A stretch of DNA of 64,000 nt. Origin: Fennellomyces sp. T-0311 (lineage: Eukaryota > Mucoromycota > Mucoromycetes > Mucorales > Lichtheimiaceae). The translations under genes were made by a program, and so were the position numbers. The first letter of the stretch is position 1. Each line of letters begins with the position of its first letter. Below, in pieces: positions 20,624 to 33,495 of this stretch. Under the pieces are notes generated by a model that did not search any database, was not told the DNA's origin, and worked only from the letters and a program-made list of their open reading frames with translations. The stretch covers positions 248,001-312,000 of the forward strand of contig JALLLT010000037.1 of NCBI GenBank assembly GCA_025266875.1, read 5' to 3'.

Positions 20624-22385
20624 TTAGTAGATGTACACGAAGTTGGGATTCTGGATATCTGTCAAGTCATCAAATGCATGAGCACCCTCTTTATCTTGCT
20701 CTTCCGTCCGTTCGGCGAGATACTCGGCCTTCTTGCGGTTTTGACGGATGAAATGCCATCGGAGAACACCGAGAACAATAAGCAAGAGTGCGTAGCACAC
20801 GATGTGGACGGCGAAGCCAGTAAAGTAGCGTGGCTTTTCGCGTTGTTGGAACACCTGAGGACCTGTTATACTATGACGTTAACATAGGAGAAAATTATCG
20901 GATATTTCTACGAGTAATATACTGACCGATTGCGTTGCCCGCGGCCCAAAAGATAAAGTTCAATGCTACAGCAACCGACTTTTTGGTCTGACCACCGACG
21001 TTTCGGCTGAGCAACGAAATACTGAGTGTCGAGGTCGCCCAGAACGACAAGACAAGGTAGTAACACAACAAAAGACCTGCTTGTGTTGCCGTACTCGTGT
21101 TCTCAACTGACAAAAGGACAATCGTCCCAATAACAGATCTGTAGCTTATGTGTAAATAAAGCAATCCACCACCCATTGCACTTTGTCAAACTTACGGAAC
21201 AACATATGCCATCATGACAATAACGGTCTGTCCCCATCTTTTTGTAATGTAACTCGATGACAGCAAGCAGAACATAATGTATGCACCAAGGACCATGGCC
21301 AAAAGCTGTGTCTCAAGAACTATCGAATCGAGTTAGTTTTTGATCCAATAACTTAAGATATCGCTTTACGTACCTGAGAAACCAAAGCCGGTAATAATCA
21401 AATTAGCAAAGGCACCCAACCCAGAAGTAGGAAGCGTCGTCAAGAAAGCAACCAGAGCGTAGGCCCAGACTTGGAAATCCGTGAATGCCTCGATGAATTG
21501 CTCTCTACGCCATACTCTGTTCTGCAAACCAGTTTGATTCGATCGTACACGTTCGACCATCAACTTCTTGTCTTCCTCAGAATAACACTTTGCACGCATC
21601 GGGCTGTCAGGCATAAAGAACAACACGACCAAACCCCACAAGAAAGAGAAACTGCCATAGGTGATGAAAAGGGCTTGCCATGACTTGAGAGGTCCGCTGG
21701 TGATGTGTGTAAAGGCATAGGCGAGCAGACCACCGACAATTTGCTGGAAGCCATTCATCATGTACCATACAGTAACGATAAAGGCTTGTTCTTCACGCTT
21801 GAACCACATACTGGACAGGACGACAAAAGTAGGCTGACAACTTGCTTCAAAAATACCGAGCAAAGTACGACAAACCAGTAGGCCAACGAAATTAGTGCAC
21901 AGAGCGTGACATGCCAGCACAACACTCCACGCCAGAATATTGAAAGCGAGGTATTTCGCAATTGGAACACGCTGAAGAATCCAGTTGATGGGGTATTCGA
22001 CAATCAAAACGGCAATGTAAATACATGTTGTCAACCACGAATACTGTGTAATTACCATTTTCTGTTAGCCATCCCAAAATTCACTAGATCAAGGTATATA
22101 TTTTACCTGCTGGCCTTGGAGGCCTGTATCTTCAATCAAATTCATGATGGATGTGAATGACAATGTACCCTTATCAAGAGCCTGCAGGAAGTAGGTCACT
22201 GTCATAATAACCAAGACACGGCCGTATAGCTTTCTTTTCAATCGCTTGTTTGTCGCATCGTCGACTTCAATGATTTCGCCACCGGCATACTTTGCCAACT
22301 CGGGATCAATACGTCCTTTGTCACCAATGACAATGTCTTGCTTGGTACCTTGGACAGGTACAACCTCTTCTTTCTCGCTTGACAT
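20624..22385 (-). CDS. MFS transporter, allantoate permease (DAL5) family
   Basis: Five exons: 22107-22385, 21374-22043, 21196-21319, 20927-21138 and 20624-20862, giving 507 aa. Anion:cation symporters of this group import allantoate, ureidosuccinate, vitamins or small acids at the plasma membrane. The N-terminus is cytosolic and acidic; TM1 contains YFLQALDKGTLSF, the DAL5-like motif with Asp-Lys, followed by GLQGQQYSWL. Later segments include YPINWILQR, VCRTLLGIFEASCQPTFV, MWFKREEQAF, FFMPDSPMRAK and ERVRSNQTG. About 12 TMs are visible and the tail is charged. The GTCAGT donor of the last intron is unusual. Substrate cannot be told from sequence. Confidence 0.92.
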
Positions 22386-22923
22386 TAGAATGTAAGGGGG
22401 AGCAACGATAACAGGCTGAACAAGAGAACAAAAGAAGGATTTGGCAAGTAAGCTGTCCTTTTTATTTGAATTTTGTGTATGCGTATGTGTTCACAGACTA
22501 TTACCAAGAAAACCCTGGCCCTGTCTGTTCCCAGAACTGCGCTTACTTAATACATACATTGCTTCCCACAGATATAGGTTACTTCTTCCTTCTTCCTAAT
22601 TTCCTAAAAAAATTCCCCGTTCGTAAAGCCAAACTTTACTCTCTAAATCCGTGGATGTAACGTTTATCCCCAATATGCTTCTCACGTCGAGAAAGGTATA
22701 CCCACGGATTATATAATCTAACGATCTTGATTTAACAAACGTAAGAAGTTTCCATTGACGTTTTCTTACGGACCGATAGTGTAATACTTTATGTTTCATA
22801 GATTTGCTAGGCAACATGGGTGTTTCGTATCGGATAATAATTGTGAATAATGTTTATTATGGTTTCTGGAAGGTAATCAATTAGGTAGATCTTTTTTTTT
22901 ACTTTCAAACAAATAAACAAAAA
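22386..22923. other. Divergent promoter region, MFS carrier / fasciclin gene
   Basis: 538 bp between two divergently transcribed genes. AT-rich, with T-rich stretches just before the fasciclin start. No further ORF with support. Confidence 0.5.
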
Positions 22924-23966
22924 ATGCTGTTGCTAGTGGCAATTATCGTTTGTTTGAAAGTAGCAGCAGTGGTTGCACAAAACACGATTCTGGACGTTTT
23001 GCCCAACAATGGAGCTTCCGCATTGCATGACTTTTTGAACAACGGCCATCATGAAGAACTTGTTAAATTTATGTCGAAATCCGATGCAACGTATACATTC
23101 TTTGCGCCGTCCAACGAAGCCATGGCCAAAGCCAAACTCAACAGTTCCAACAACTACGAAGACCATTTCCGGTATCATATCCTTCGCGAGCGGCTGTCCA
23201 TGGAAGAAATAAACAGCAAGGACCGACTCCGCAATAGCTCGTATGCACCAAGGCAAGGGAAACGACATCATGCTCCTTATATAATTGGCACGGGACCCGA
23301 TGGTATCTGGTCGTTTGGAGGCAAGCACAAGATTGTCAAGGGTGATATTGGAGCTTCCAATGGTGTCGTTCACATCATCGATCATGTCTTGGATATGCCC
23401 GGTCCGGCAGAAATGGTGTTGCAGAAAATTCCGCAAACACGCGATTTTTACAATCAACTCAAGAAGTTGAACATGTCACTCGAACTGTTCACGCACGCTA
23501 CCATATTTGCCCCTACCAATGACGCTATCACAAAACTTGATGAAATCGAGGATCCTCCCACTCGAGCGCTTACTTTGCAACATTTGATTATCGACAAATC
23601 GTTTAATGCAACGTCGATCAAACACAGCAACAAAGTGGTCGATAATCACGGTGTGGGCTTTAATATCACGCATCAAGTTGGTTCCGAAATCAATGGCATC
23701 CCCGTCTTGATCCCAGATCAGATCTATGATGATGGTATGAAACGTTTAGGCTCCTTTTACTTCTATATTTATACGTTTTATACTAAATTTTTATCCAAAA
23801 AATAGGGTTGATCCATGTTACGGATGGTATCGTACTTAGGGGTGGACTCCACCAACCCGACATCCCTTTACCTCGGCCAGAAGACGAGTTATCATCACGT
23901 GGGGTAATGCTAGGACCAGAATGGTTTTTGATATTAGGAATGATGGTGTGCATGAATGTGTACTAG
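22924..23966 (+). CDS. Secreted protein with two fasciclin (FAS1) domains
   Basis: Two exons (22924-23734, 23806-23966) give 323 aa. The N-terminal signal peptide is MLLLVAIIVCLKVAAVVAQ. FAS1 domain 1 spans about residues 20-155: TILDVLPNN at the start, YTFFAPSNEAMAKA in the middle and NGVVHIIDHVLDMP at the end. Domain 2 follows (LELFTHATIFAPTNDAITKL, then GLIHVTDGIVLRGG encoded across the intron). Several N-x-S/T sites are present. The tail (LGPEWFLILGMMVCMNVY) is hydrophobic and could be a short anchor or GPI signal, though no clear omega site stands out. FAS1 proteins act in adhesion at the wall or membrane. Confidence 0.9.
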
Positions 23967-24002
23967 AATTACAAAAAGCCTGTTCTCTGCCTTTAATGCA
24001 AA

Positions 24003-25784
24003 CTATGAAGAAGAGCATATGAGATTCCACAATAAAAGATTTTCTATATTTACAACGTTCCGCTTTGTGTATGCCGACCCAGATCCAACACATGTGTTGT
24101 CTTCCACGCCAAGCCGATGAATGTCCCATAAAAGAATATTTGGCCGCTGGAGCTGCTTGACAGCCTGTCGTACAACCGTGGCAAATGCACGACTGCGCCC
24201 ACTGTTCCACGAAGTCCCGTAAACAGTCCCGCCACTAAAATATTGCGGTGTTCGGACAATGATCGTTTGTTCGGGATATACTTCGTCTACGAGGAATGCC
24301 ATCAAATCTGTGAATGAATGCCAGAACTGGATTGGAGTCATCCTGCTCAAAGTAATGTCGTCATTGCCAACGCTTATCATGACAAGGTCGGCTCGTGGAA
24401 GTTGGGATGCTCGCTCCCTGATAGTCTCCCGCAAATCCCTTAGCGTGATGCTGCCGATAGGATTGAAGTCGACTCGAATATCGTTGTGCCAAGTATCCGT
24501 AATCATCAATGGTGCATTTATATCGTCCGTACCCCAATTATCGTCGTCGAAGTCGTCGTTGCATATACATCGTGTATCGGTGCTATCGCTGCCGCACCAG
24601 CTCGGTGTATTGAAAGCCTTCAAATTTCTAATCATGGTGTTAGCGCTAAATATAGTGCATGGAGTCTATTTTTTTCCATTTCTTTTTTACCTTTTGATAT
24701 TGTTGTCACCCCATATGTGGATTGTCTTGCCTTCCAAGCATTGGATCGCTTGGCTTGTACTGATATAATCCATGCGACACTGATCAGGCACAAACAATAG
24801 GTCATCTGCTGCATGATCTTCTTGCGCATCACCAAACATGTCGTAAAAATCAAGTGGCCGCAAACGCTGATACTCTGTCTTGTTGATCCAACTACCGGTG
24901 CTAATGTGGCCATTGCAGGACGGTAGTGGTGGTTTCTCAATCGTTCCAGATACTTCATTCACGACCAAACTGTTATGTGAAGTGTATCCGAAAGGTCGAT
25001 AAGGGTGATATATAGGTGTTTCCCAAAAATATGACCGGTACTGGGTAGTGCTTTTAAGTACATAGACGTCGGCGTGCGTAAAGTGAACCGAGCTGTAGTA
25101 AATATTGCCTTGTCGTTCATGCTGCTCTAGTGTGATCGGCACCTTGATCATGTCGCCCACTGCATGGATAGTGATACTGTCTGCCGGAGCGAAATGTATT
25201 TCTGGTCTGATGGCGGACACCGCCGGAATGGGGCCGAGCTTTTGAGAAATTATTATTAGGACAAAGAAGTGAGGCTCTTTTTTGGGGGTGCACACGTGTC
25301 CCCTAATACTTACCACCACAACTACACAGATATTTTCACCTGCAGTGATGGTTATATCATTGGAAGTGTATAGTCCATCCGGTCTCATGAACATGGCTTT
25401 TGATGTCCAACCGTCCCAGTGTAGTCTATCAGACGCACTATGTCGAGGATTTTTTTTGTTAGCAGCTATTTCTTTATATATTTATTTTCTCCGCTGATCC
25501 TCCTATATATGCAGGGCAAAAATAACGTACAGCCAGTCAAAGTCGACTTTGTTGCAAACAGGCGTAGCTGAACTATTTCCTTCAAATTTCGGTGGTGGTG
25601 GAAGCGATGATGATGAATATCTATGGGGTGTTGAGGGCCGTGTGGATGTGGGTAGTGAAAAGTCATTGACAGGAGGTGTTTCGGGTCTGTAACCGGTATA
25701 TCGGAAGTAGCTTAACGAGAAAATAAGAGTCAAAGCAACGATGAGGAAAACAATATTGTGCCTCTGGAGTGATGAGGCGTGCAT
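24003..25784 (-). CDS. Type II membrane PC-esterase/SGNH-like protein with altered nucleophile
   Basis: Four exons: 25531-25784, 25314-25437, 24691-25238 and 24003-24627, giving 516 aa. The start is ATG 25784. A signal-anchor (IVFLIVALTLIFSLSYF) is followed by a Pro/Ser-rich stem, then an Ig-like/NXPE-type region and a C-terminal PC-esterase (SGNH-like) domain. Cys-rich segments and GSWINKTEYQRLRP precede the GDSN-type motif, which here reads IHIWGDNNIKR. The Ser nucleophile is replaced by Asn at about residue 305. A later block LVMISVGNDDIT and WDIHRLG resemble the other SGNH blocks. Related enzymes modify glycans in the Golgi with acyl or other groups. With Asn in place of Ser it may be a non-catalytic relative. 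Confidence 0.75.
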
Positions 25785-28700
25785 GGTGTTTTCGTGGGCG
25801 TCCAAACAACCCGAATGAAAAAGAAAGCAAAGGAAGAAAGAAAGATTAGGAGTGCAGACGCGCTAATGAAGTTACGGAGATTGCGGCGGAGAAAAGTAAA
25901 AGAGGATCAACTAAAAAAAAGATCGACGTGTGCTAAACAATAACGTTGCACAATAACAACAAATCGTTTTGGGTTACCATGGAGAAGTGATTTTTTATCG
26001 TTAAATCAAGGCTTTCTTGGCGAAATAGTAATTATATAATCGATTGCTCATTATTTTGATTGATACTATATTTGGTGAATTTACCGCAAATAACATTAAT
26101 TTTTATAGAGCGTTCGCTTAAGGCACGATGCAGTAAGATATAAAAGTACCATCATCTGGGGAGATCTTCGTTTCAAAACAAAGGTAGTAGCTCGCAGCTA
26201 ACTTTTTCTTTGCTTTTCCATATCAGTTTATAGAAAGTAGTTTTTTTACTACCTCGTCCCCATTCATGAGAAGTGATTATGGGCTAAACAATAAAGGCCT
26301 ACAAAAACATTTTCAAATTCATCTTGTTGACAAGAACATTCTGATAGAAAAAGGCCGTGGCTGTCTGTGCAACGATCTCCGTTCCCTTGTCATCGCGAGT
26401 CCATTTATGACTTTTACAAATTAACCACGTTAAGTGTCGTACAGCGCTAACTTTCTGCACAAAAAACGCCAAGCTCGTCTACTCTTGATGTCGTCAGTTG
26501 TCATTAAAGAACCATCTGGGTATTTTCTTTTTATTACTTACTTTAGCATTCATGATCTAGACTATTATCTTGCTCTAAATATTAATTAACTCAGGCAGAC
26601 GTGTACAACTTACAACATATGCAACCGTGACGCAAAACTGTAAAGGTTATCTTTTTTTAAGTTTGTAAGAGTCGCACTAGGTGTCGCATCGATAAGAGCG
26701 ACTGTCGTGATTGCTATAAATGAATGTTGCGTTATATTCATAAAACAAAAACAGCACCACCTACCACCAGCCAACAGTGCGACTACTTTTCAAGCGTACA
26801 TCATGCCTTCAGCGAGTTGTACTCTCCTGTGCAACATCATCCTTTAGCTCGAACTTTACCAACAGACTGAAGCATCTACCCGTCAGAGGCAAAATGTCAA
26901 TGTCTTCGTCGAGAAGAGAACATCACGCACATGGTTCACATGATACAGAATAGTTGGCACCTATTGAGGTGTATTTTTGATCACGAAAATTGAATCCTGC
27001 TTAAAGAATTTTGCCCGGAACCACTCCAGCAGCTAAATGGAGAGGAAACCGAAGGATTCAAAACCCAAAAGCAGGTCAGCGAGAACGACATGAGCACATA
27101 AATGTCTCCTTTCTTAGATGGCTTTTCTCCTTCATCTACTCCTTGCTCAACAACTACCATCATCGCAGAAGAAAATGCAGAGGCATCCACTTGGATGTAT
27201 CTGTATCGTGGTGTCGTTGCGACAAGTACTTACATAGTAATTTGTCGACACAGATTAAGAATTACATCGTATGAACAAATAGGATAAATGCAACGGACAT
27301 GTAATTGACTCCAATATAACAATAGAATTACTACACTGCAGGGCGGATGTCAAAGGCATCTTCAGATCCGCATGATCAGAACAAAGGAAAGCATCCTATA
27401 CATCCTCTACCCATTCAGGCAATTCTGAAGACGAAACAGTATCTAATCTGCCATCGCTAATTCAATGGATAAAAAGATATAAAGTATAGAGCGTTGCATT
27501 CGATAAAGCATATTCGAAATTTCAAAGATACTTTTCCTAGTCGCTTTGTTCTTTATATCGTATGATCCACCTCAGTCGTTCTAAATCGTATAGCTTCTTG
27601 CAAAGTTTTTGAACCTGGTTTACGGATTGTCGGAGCCGGTACGCCAGCTTTTGAAAGCTAAGGTCCGGAGATTTGACCGAGGTATACCAAAACTTTACAG
27701 ATATGTATCCTTTAAATTTTTGGTAGGCATTACAAAATTTAATGAGCGCCATACCATTGCATTTACATACAGTTTCTTTGCTTCGAATGATAATACAGAC
27801 GACACTATGCCTTAATTCATGAATGATACGTGCCTACATAGTTGTCAAAGTAGTTACACCCTGAGCGTGCTAGCGATAAATTATGGATCAGCATCCTTAT
27901 TGCACACGATCTCATCCATGATCGCGCATGAAGGCTATAGGCGAATTTTCCAATGTGATACTGCACATCTTTCTAATCTTTTTTCTGAGTAGAAGCTTCA
28001 ACACGATTGAAAGGTTTTACCATTCTTGATTACTTTTAAGGATTCGAACCTTTTCTAGAGATTTTCCCTTTATGTGTATCAGACTTGAGTACTCCCCGAA
28101 CAATGTTGAAGAGCTATCAGAAGTCCATTAGCGCTAGCACAAGTATATCGCGGAAAGCCTGCACATACGCCACTACATTAGAGAGAACATTTTTCGTATG
28201 AAACCGTTCTGGCACCACCATACGCCCCGCAAGCTCCCTGGCACATGCAACATTGTCGATTGTTCCTACGAATGAAAAACATTCACTAATGTCTAAACTC
28301 ATATGTATAGGCATCATTCCACAAATACTTACTGTATCAAGGACATCATCCATATAGGACAATTCGTTGGCAAACATACCTCAGAACTCAAGGTTGTGAT
28401 TCGGTGCGAACAAACAGTTTGCTCTGTCGTATGCATCGATGCGCAGTATGGTACCAAAAGCACAGAGAGAGAGCGGAGACATGATGCAAGCCTTCGATTT
28501 TTGATAATGCCACTCGTTGGTATAATTACGTAAGTGCATACGTATGAAACTTTGACGCTACATGTGATGGCCGAAATCACACCAATAGTTATAGTAATGG
28601 TTGCGTCAAAGCAGATTATGACACTAACCCTTGTATGACACATATTTACGCTTCTCTTGTTACAACAAGGTCGAATTTAGAATGTGTGCTACCCTCTACA

Positions 28701-30235
28701 TATGTGAGTAGCTTATTATGCTTGATTACTTTCTCCTTGATATAACTCAACAAATGCTGTAAGAGCTCACTGTTCCATGAACGTTCTACTACTCATCAAC
28801 AGCAATCCAAAATTTGTATAAAGTCGAATACATTTACTACGATTACGTAAATGCTTCGCTGTATCTATGAGTACACGGAAAAGAAAAAACGTCCACTTGT
28901 TATGTAGCCTAATCAGAAAGATACCAATGCACATTGTTATCATTTGATCTGCTGTCATCAAGGAGACGTCTTCTGGTACTATTCAACTTTGAGTGAAGGA
29001 TTGTATGCAATTAAAGGGTGAAAATATATAAATGAATGGACATTGTGCACAAACGCAGTACTAACGTTTGATTTCTCAGAATTGAATATGTCTTTTAAAG
29101 AAGCATAGCATTTTACCGACTATATGCAGATAAAGTGCCGATAAAGCATATAATGTCAATTATTGCATATATAAGCACAATGATGTGAGCAGGATTACAA
29201 TATAAGTAGAATCCCTAGCTTTTTTCTTCCATGCCTATTGTTGTATGCATGTCTTGACAGTAGTCATTACCAGAATTTCAATTTGTATCACGTATGTAAA
29301 AGCGTTTACACACAATAAAGCACCTCGCCTCATTTTCCATCTAAAAAGTAACTTGGATATGTTCATTCATCGTAGAACGCACTCTTCTGGCGTTCCTTTT
29401 TAATTCGTATCCTTGTACGTGCAAAACTTTGTAGTGGTTAAAAGTTTCCAGAATTAGTCGAGGTCTGGTACCTTTCTTATTTGGGCATCTCAATTCAATC
29501 TGTCAATATGACATGTTTGTACTTGAGGTTACCTAAACATTATAAGGAGTTGGATTTTTATTTATCGGACAACTGATGGTGTTATCGTAATCATGCAGGT
29601 TCACTATACATCAGAACGTGGTGTTGCACATTGAATAAAATTAGATTCGGTGCATCAGTTTTCTGGGTATAGCCGCAACTTTAACGGTCATATTGGTTTC
29701 TCTGGAATGTTAGGTCCGTTCGAGGTTAAAATATTTGTTCAAGCGAGCTTTTTACAAAAAGCTTGTGTAAGTCATGAGAAATTCGACACGTTCTGACATA
29801 AAAGCTATATTTGTTTCAGCCGGCTTATCTACCGAGGCGTAGAACCCTTACATGTGCATAGACCCTAAAGACAGATGGTAACTGCATCCAGAAGCTTATT
29901 TATAGATGGGGGGAAGGGTAAACCATGGGACATCACAAGATGAGCGTATACCCATACTAGTGCAGCTGCTATAGTTACGGATATGGAAAAAAAGATATGG
30001 TTGCACAAATCACAAAAAAGCCAGTTGTGTTTGTCAAGTTTGATGGAGCGCGCTCATCCAAAATGGTTCTCCAAAGAAGAACGCATAGACAAACATATGG
30101 CATAGAAGATTAAGTGTTGTTGCCAGGTTCCCTTCAGAAAGTGAGAGACGAAAAGTCCGTCGTTCCCTGTGCCCAATTTTCAAGTCACCTCACTGAATTC
30201 AAGCGCTCCGTTGCATATTTTGTGTGTAAAAAAAG
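25785..30235. other. 4.4-kb AT-rich gene desert
   Basis: No gene I can support. Short ORFs such as 27537-27752 (-), 28117-28377 (-) and 28329-28643 (-) have no family resemblance and no consistent splice partners. A TATAAA-like box near 26714 precedes a short ATG at 26802 that soon stops. Possible noncoding transcripts or decayed sequence. Confidence 0.45.
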
Positions 30236-31071
30236 ATGGCAGGCGACGCGATCGATGAACAAGTTCCGGCACAAGAACAACCCGAAACGCAATCGCCGCC
30301 TGATATACCCGAAAAGTCCCCAGAGACACAACGTCCACTGCCAAACTCAATAGAGATCGGCGACAGCTTCAAGGACATTCAGTACCATCAAGGCTTACTG
30401 GAGATCGCAGATACCAACGAGATAACACAATCTTGGAGCGATTTACAAGCTGCCATAAGAAATGCGATTACTCAAGTAAGGAAGAAGAATGGGTACACCT
30501 TGCTTCCCTGGCTAATCGCATTAGCGATCGTTTGTTGATTAGCAATGCGAGATTATTGAACGGAAAGGACCAGCAGCAGACGAACTAGCGAATATCGAGA
30601 GTATCAAGACAAACATCATACACAGCATTGAGCACCATGAAAGGTATGGCGTTCGGAGCAAGGGTGAGAGAGCTATGCTGACATTAGGACAGGCCACCGT
30701 TCACGATCCAGCGACTTTGCGAGTTAGTGATCGACCCTCGAAGGCACTATCGAATGTTTATCAAATACATGAATGCGATCGAAAAGGTACAGGTCATGTG
30801 TGCCATGGGAAAAGAGAGGGTATGTGAGGTTACTTATTTTCATTTCTAGGTACTTTTAGTGACATCAACATGGGACGAATTCGCAGAGCACCCAGGGACA
30901 AACGGTGTCAGTGGGCCATCCTCGTCCATGGCCGAAGGACTCTTTTCGACCGAAGACAGCATGATCAATGGTGTGGAGCTGGTTCCGATCACCTTTGAAG
31001 GCAGCGATACCGCGAATGGCAACGGCGACAACAGCAGTAATAGTAATGACGAATCCATGGATGTAGATTGA
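30236..31071 (+). CDS. PPP4R2: Protein phosphatase 4 regulatory subunit 2
   Basis: Four exons: 30236-30475, 30543-30643, 30693-30786 and 30850-31071, giving 218 aa. PPP4R2 targets the PP4 catalytic subunit, with roles in DNA-damage recovery and centrosome or spindle function. The family core is encoded across exons 3 and 4: RPPFTIQRLCELVIDPRRHY, then MNAIEKVLLVTSTW. The N-terminus is Pro/Glu-rich and disordered, and the C-terminus is acidic with an Asn/Ser-rich end (SNSNDESMDVD). The exon-3 acceptor GGACAG (30687-30692) was chosen over TTAG a few bases upstream because only it keeps ERPPFTIQ in frame. Confidence 0.9.
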
Positions 31072-31976
31072 TGCAACAAAAAGTATAAGAACGAACCGAT
31101 AGAAGTTAGGGGAATAGGGGATCCCTGGAAGAGCTCGGTCATGAATACAACACTAAAGATATTGTTTAAGGAATCTGTCATGTTGTGTCTTTATGGGGGG
31201 GGGGTGGATCGGCACAATCGTAGGCATGTTTTTTCCAGTGCGATGCATGACCATTTGTAATCGCCAAAACATTGGCAGGGTGCTATGTTGACAATAAGGG
31301 CTATGTGTGTGTGTGTGTGCATTGTTCAATTAATAGTGTGGAAGAAATGCAGGATTGGCTTATGCAGATCTGCATGTCACACTCTAAGGCCTAATGGGCT
31401 GCCCTGAAGCACCCCCAAGCTTAGTTGTGGCGTGCGTGACAATGGATACACAGGCTACTATAAGGTAATTTGGATAGCGACGAACAATGATCCACAATAA
31501 CTTTTAATAATGTTGATGAACAAGATTGGCCATGCAAAATTTACCAAATATGTATTAATTGAAATGCGAACCCTTGCTGCAGCAGAAAAGAAGGGGACAA
31601 CAATAAATGCCTCTACAAACACATCACGAAATAAAGAAAGAGAGAGGAAGTGTAGGATAAGGCATTGATCCATGTACGAAAAAAATTTCCTGACGCAGCA
31701 TTACCCTTATTTCTTTCCGGTGACCACCCCCTTCACTGTCGTCTCCCTATCCTTGTGATGCGCCTAGAAAATAATAGATAATAATTGCTAACACTACCAA
31801 TTGCCCGTGCGGCTTGCATGAACGCGGCAAAAAAGAAGTTGTTAAGTTCCGATCGATCCCATTCCTTTGATATTTCCGCCTGAACAGCATTTTCCAACTA
31901 TTTACCTTTTTACTTTGTTATTATTATTTGGTTCAACCCCACACCTTCCCTCTTCGTGTAATACACAGCGGTTTTC
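31072..31976. other. Intergenic with simple repeats
   Basis: Contains a run of about ten G near 31195-31204 and a GT microsatellite near 31303-31319. Otherwise AT-rich. The end forms the promoter of the gene at 31977. Confidence 0.5.
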
Positions 31977-33257
31977 ATGAATTCACCTCTGCAGTCCTCG
32001 CCACAGCCTCCATTCACTGGCTACGGCTTTGAAAGCGGCAGATTCTTCTCGCAGCAGTCAACACCGCCGGACGAGTTGTTTGACGACGAGAACCAGCTCC
32101 CAACCCCAGCAGAATTTGATGCAATTGTAGACGATTATCTCAATAACCTCAGCCCCAAAAAACGAGACAAAGCCCTTGTCGATCAGCAACGATATCAGCT
32201 TATCCAACAGGTCCTCAAAGATCCAAGGAACACTGCCATTTCTACCGCTCAATTCCGCTTTTGGGTTAAAAAGATGTTCCAGTTGCAACCTGGTACCATT
32301 GACCTGGTTTGTCATGATCGAAAGCCGGTGGCAATGAAGGAGCAAATCTACTCGATATTGGTCAGAGCACACAGAGAAGCGCATCATGGTGGTCGAGATA
32401 AAACATCTGCCCTGGTAAGAAAGAATAACAAATATATATAAAAAAGACACACAAAAGATTAAACAGATCAAAAGGTGAGGCGAAAGTTTTCGTGGATCCC
32501 CAAAGAGCTTGTTGCAAGGTTCGTCAGGCATTGTCCATTCTGCATAACTCGTCGCAACGGCGGACAGAGTCCCGGCGTATTTGCCCATAAAACGACCGGT
32601 GGCGGGCTGCGATATACAGGCAGGCATAGTTTTGGTGGGTTTGATGCCAATACAGCAGCAGCAGCGGCGGCGGCGGCCGCAGCGGCCGCAGCTACAGCTC
32701 CACCAATCCTGTGCACTCCATCGATGCAAGAGGACAGCGACATCTCGTCTTCAGGTCCACCTTCAACCGAGAATGGATACGATGCATCTCCACAGTATGT
32801 TTCATCATCCAGTTCTCCACCGCGACGCGGATTCCTATACGACAGAGACGAAGAAGAACTGTTGCGTAGCTACCAATATGCTTCCCCGTCATCGCCTTTG
32901 CAACGGATGAGTTCACAACATCCTTTGATGACTGGGTTCAGTCCACGCCATATTCTGACGGAACAACATCACCAGCAACAACAGTCTACACCGCAATCCC
33001 CTATGTTCTATCACCATCCCAGCAGCTACATGGGCTACTATTATCCAAACGTTCTTGGCATTGCTCCGTGCGACAACAACAATAGCAACAATAACACATC
33101 ATTTTTGCGCGCTCCAGGGGCAGGGGAAACAGCCGATATCTTAGCGCACCAAGAAGACCAGCCGTACCACTTGTCTGCGCCATCAACAAACCACTTCATG
33201 CCTTATACTTCTAATGATGACACTAATTCCACTACAATACTGCCTGCTTATGATTAA
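31977..33257 (+). CDS. Integrase-type H2C2 zinc-module protein (domesticated)
   Basis: Two exons (31977-32414, 32475-33257) give 406 aa. Residues 45-170 form a helical region followed by an H-H-C-C module: His132, His136/137 in RAHREAHHGGRDKTSAL and Cys166, Cys169 in FVRHCPFC. The spliced VRRKFSWIPKELV corresponds to the FYWPxM segment of retroviral-type integrase zinc-binding domains. No catalytic DDE core or reverse transcriptase follows. The remaining 235 residues are low complexity: a 13-Ala run near residues 201-215, Ser/Pro, Gln/His and Asn-rich stretches. This looks like a single-copy host gene derived from a retroelement integrase fragment, probably nuclear. Function unknown. Confidence 0.8.
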
Positions 33258-33349
33258 TTATAAAAAACGAGCGTCTATTTTTGTCTCCTCCATAATTAAG
33301 ATACCACCAGTTGTTTTCCCTAGCCATACATGTGCGTGAGGTTCTCTTT

Positions 33350-33354
<5 letters not shown>

Positions 33355-33385
<31 letters not shown>
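33355..33385. repeat. (TA)n microsatellite
   Basis: About 15 uninterrupted TA dinucleotides in the 3' flank of the H2C2 gene. Confidence 0.9.
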
Positions 33386-33388
<3 letters not shown>

Positions 33389-33495
33389 TGTGATCCTAAA
33401 CTCTTTATAAAAGACACATAAAAATCGCCGAGTTGAAAGGGGTTCAAGCGCTAAATACAAAAAAAGAAAAAATAAAAAAAAACTACAAAGTATGG

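Noticed and set aside
28036..28056. tRNA T-loop-like sequence (minus strand)
   Set aside because: TTCGAAT has only a four-pair stem, no D-loop GG and no matching acceptor stem.
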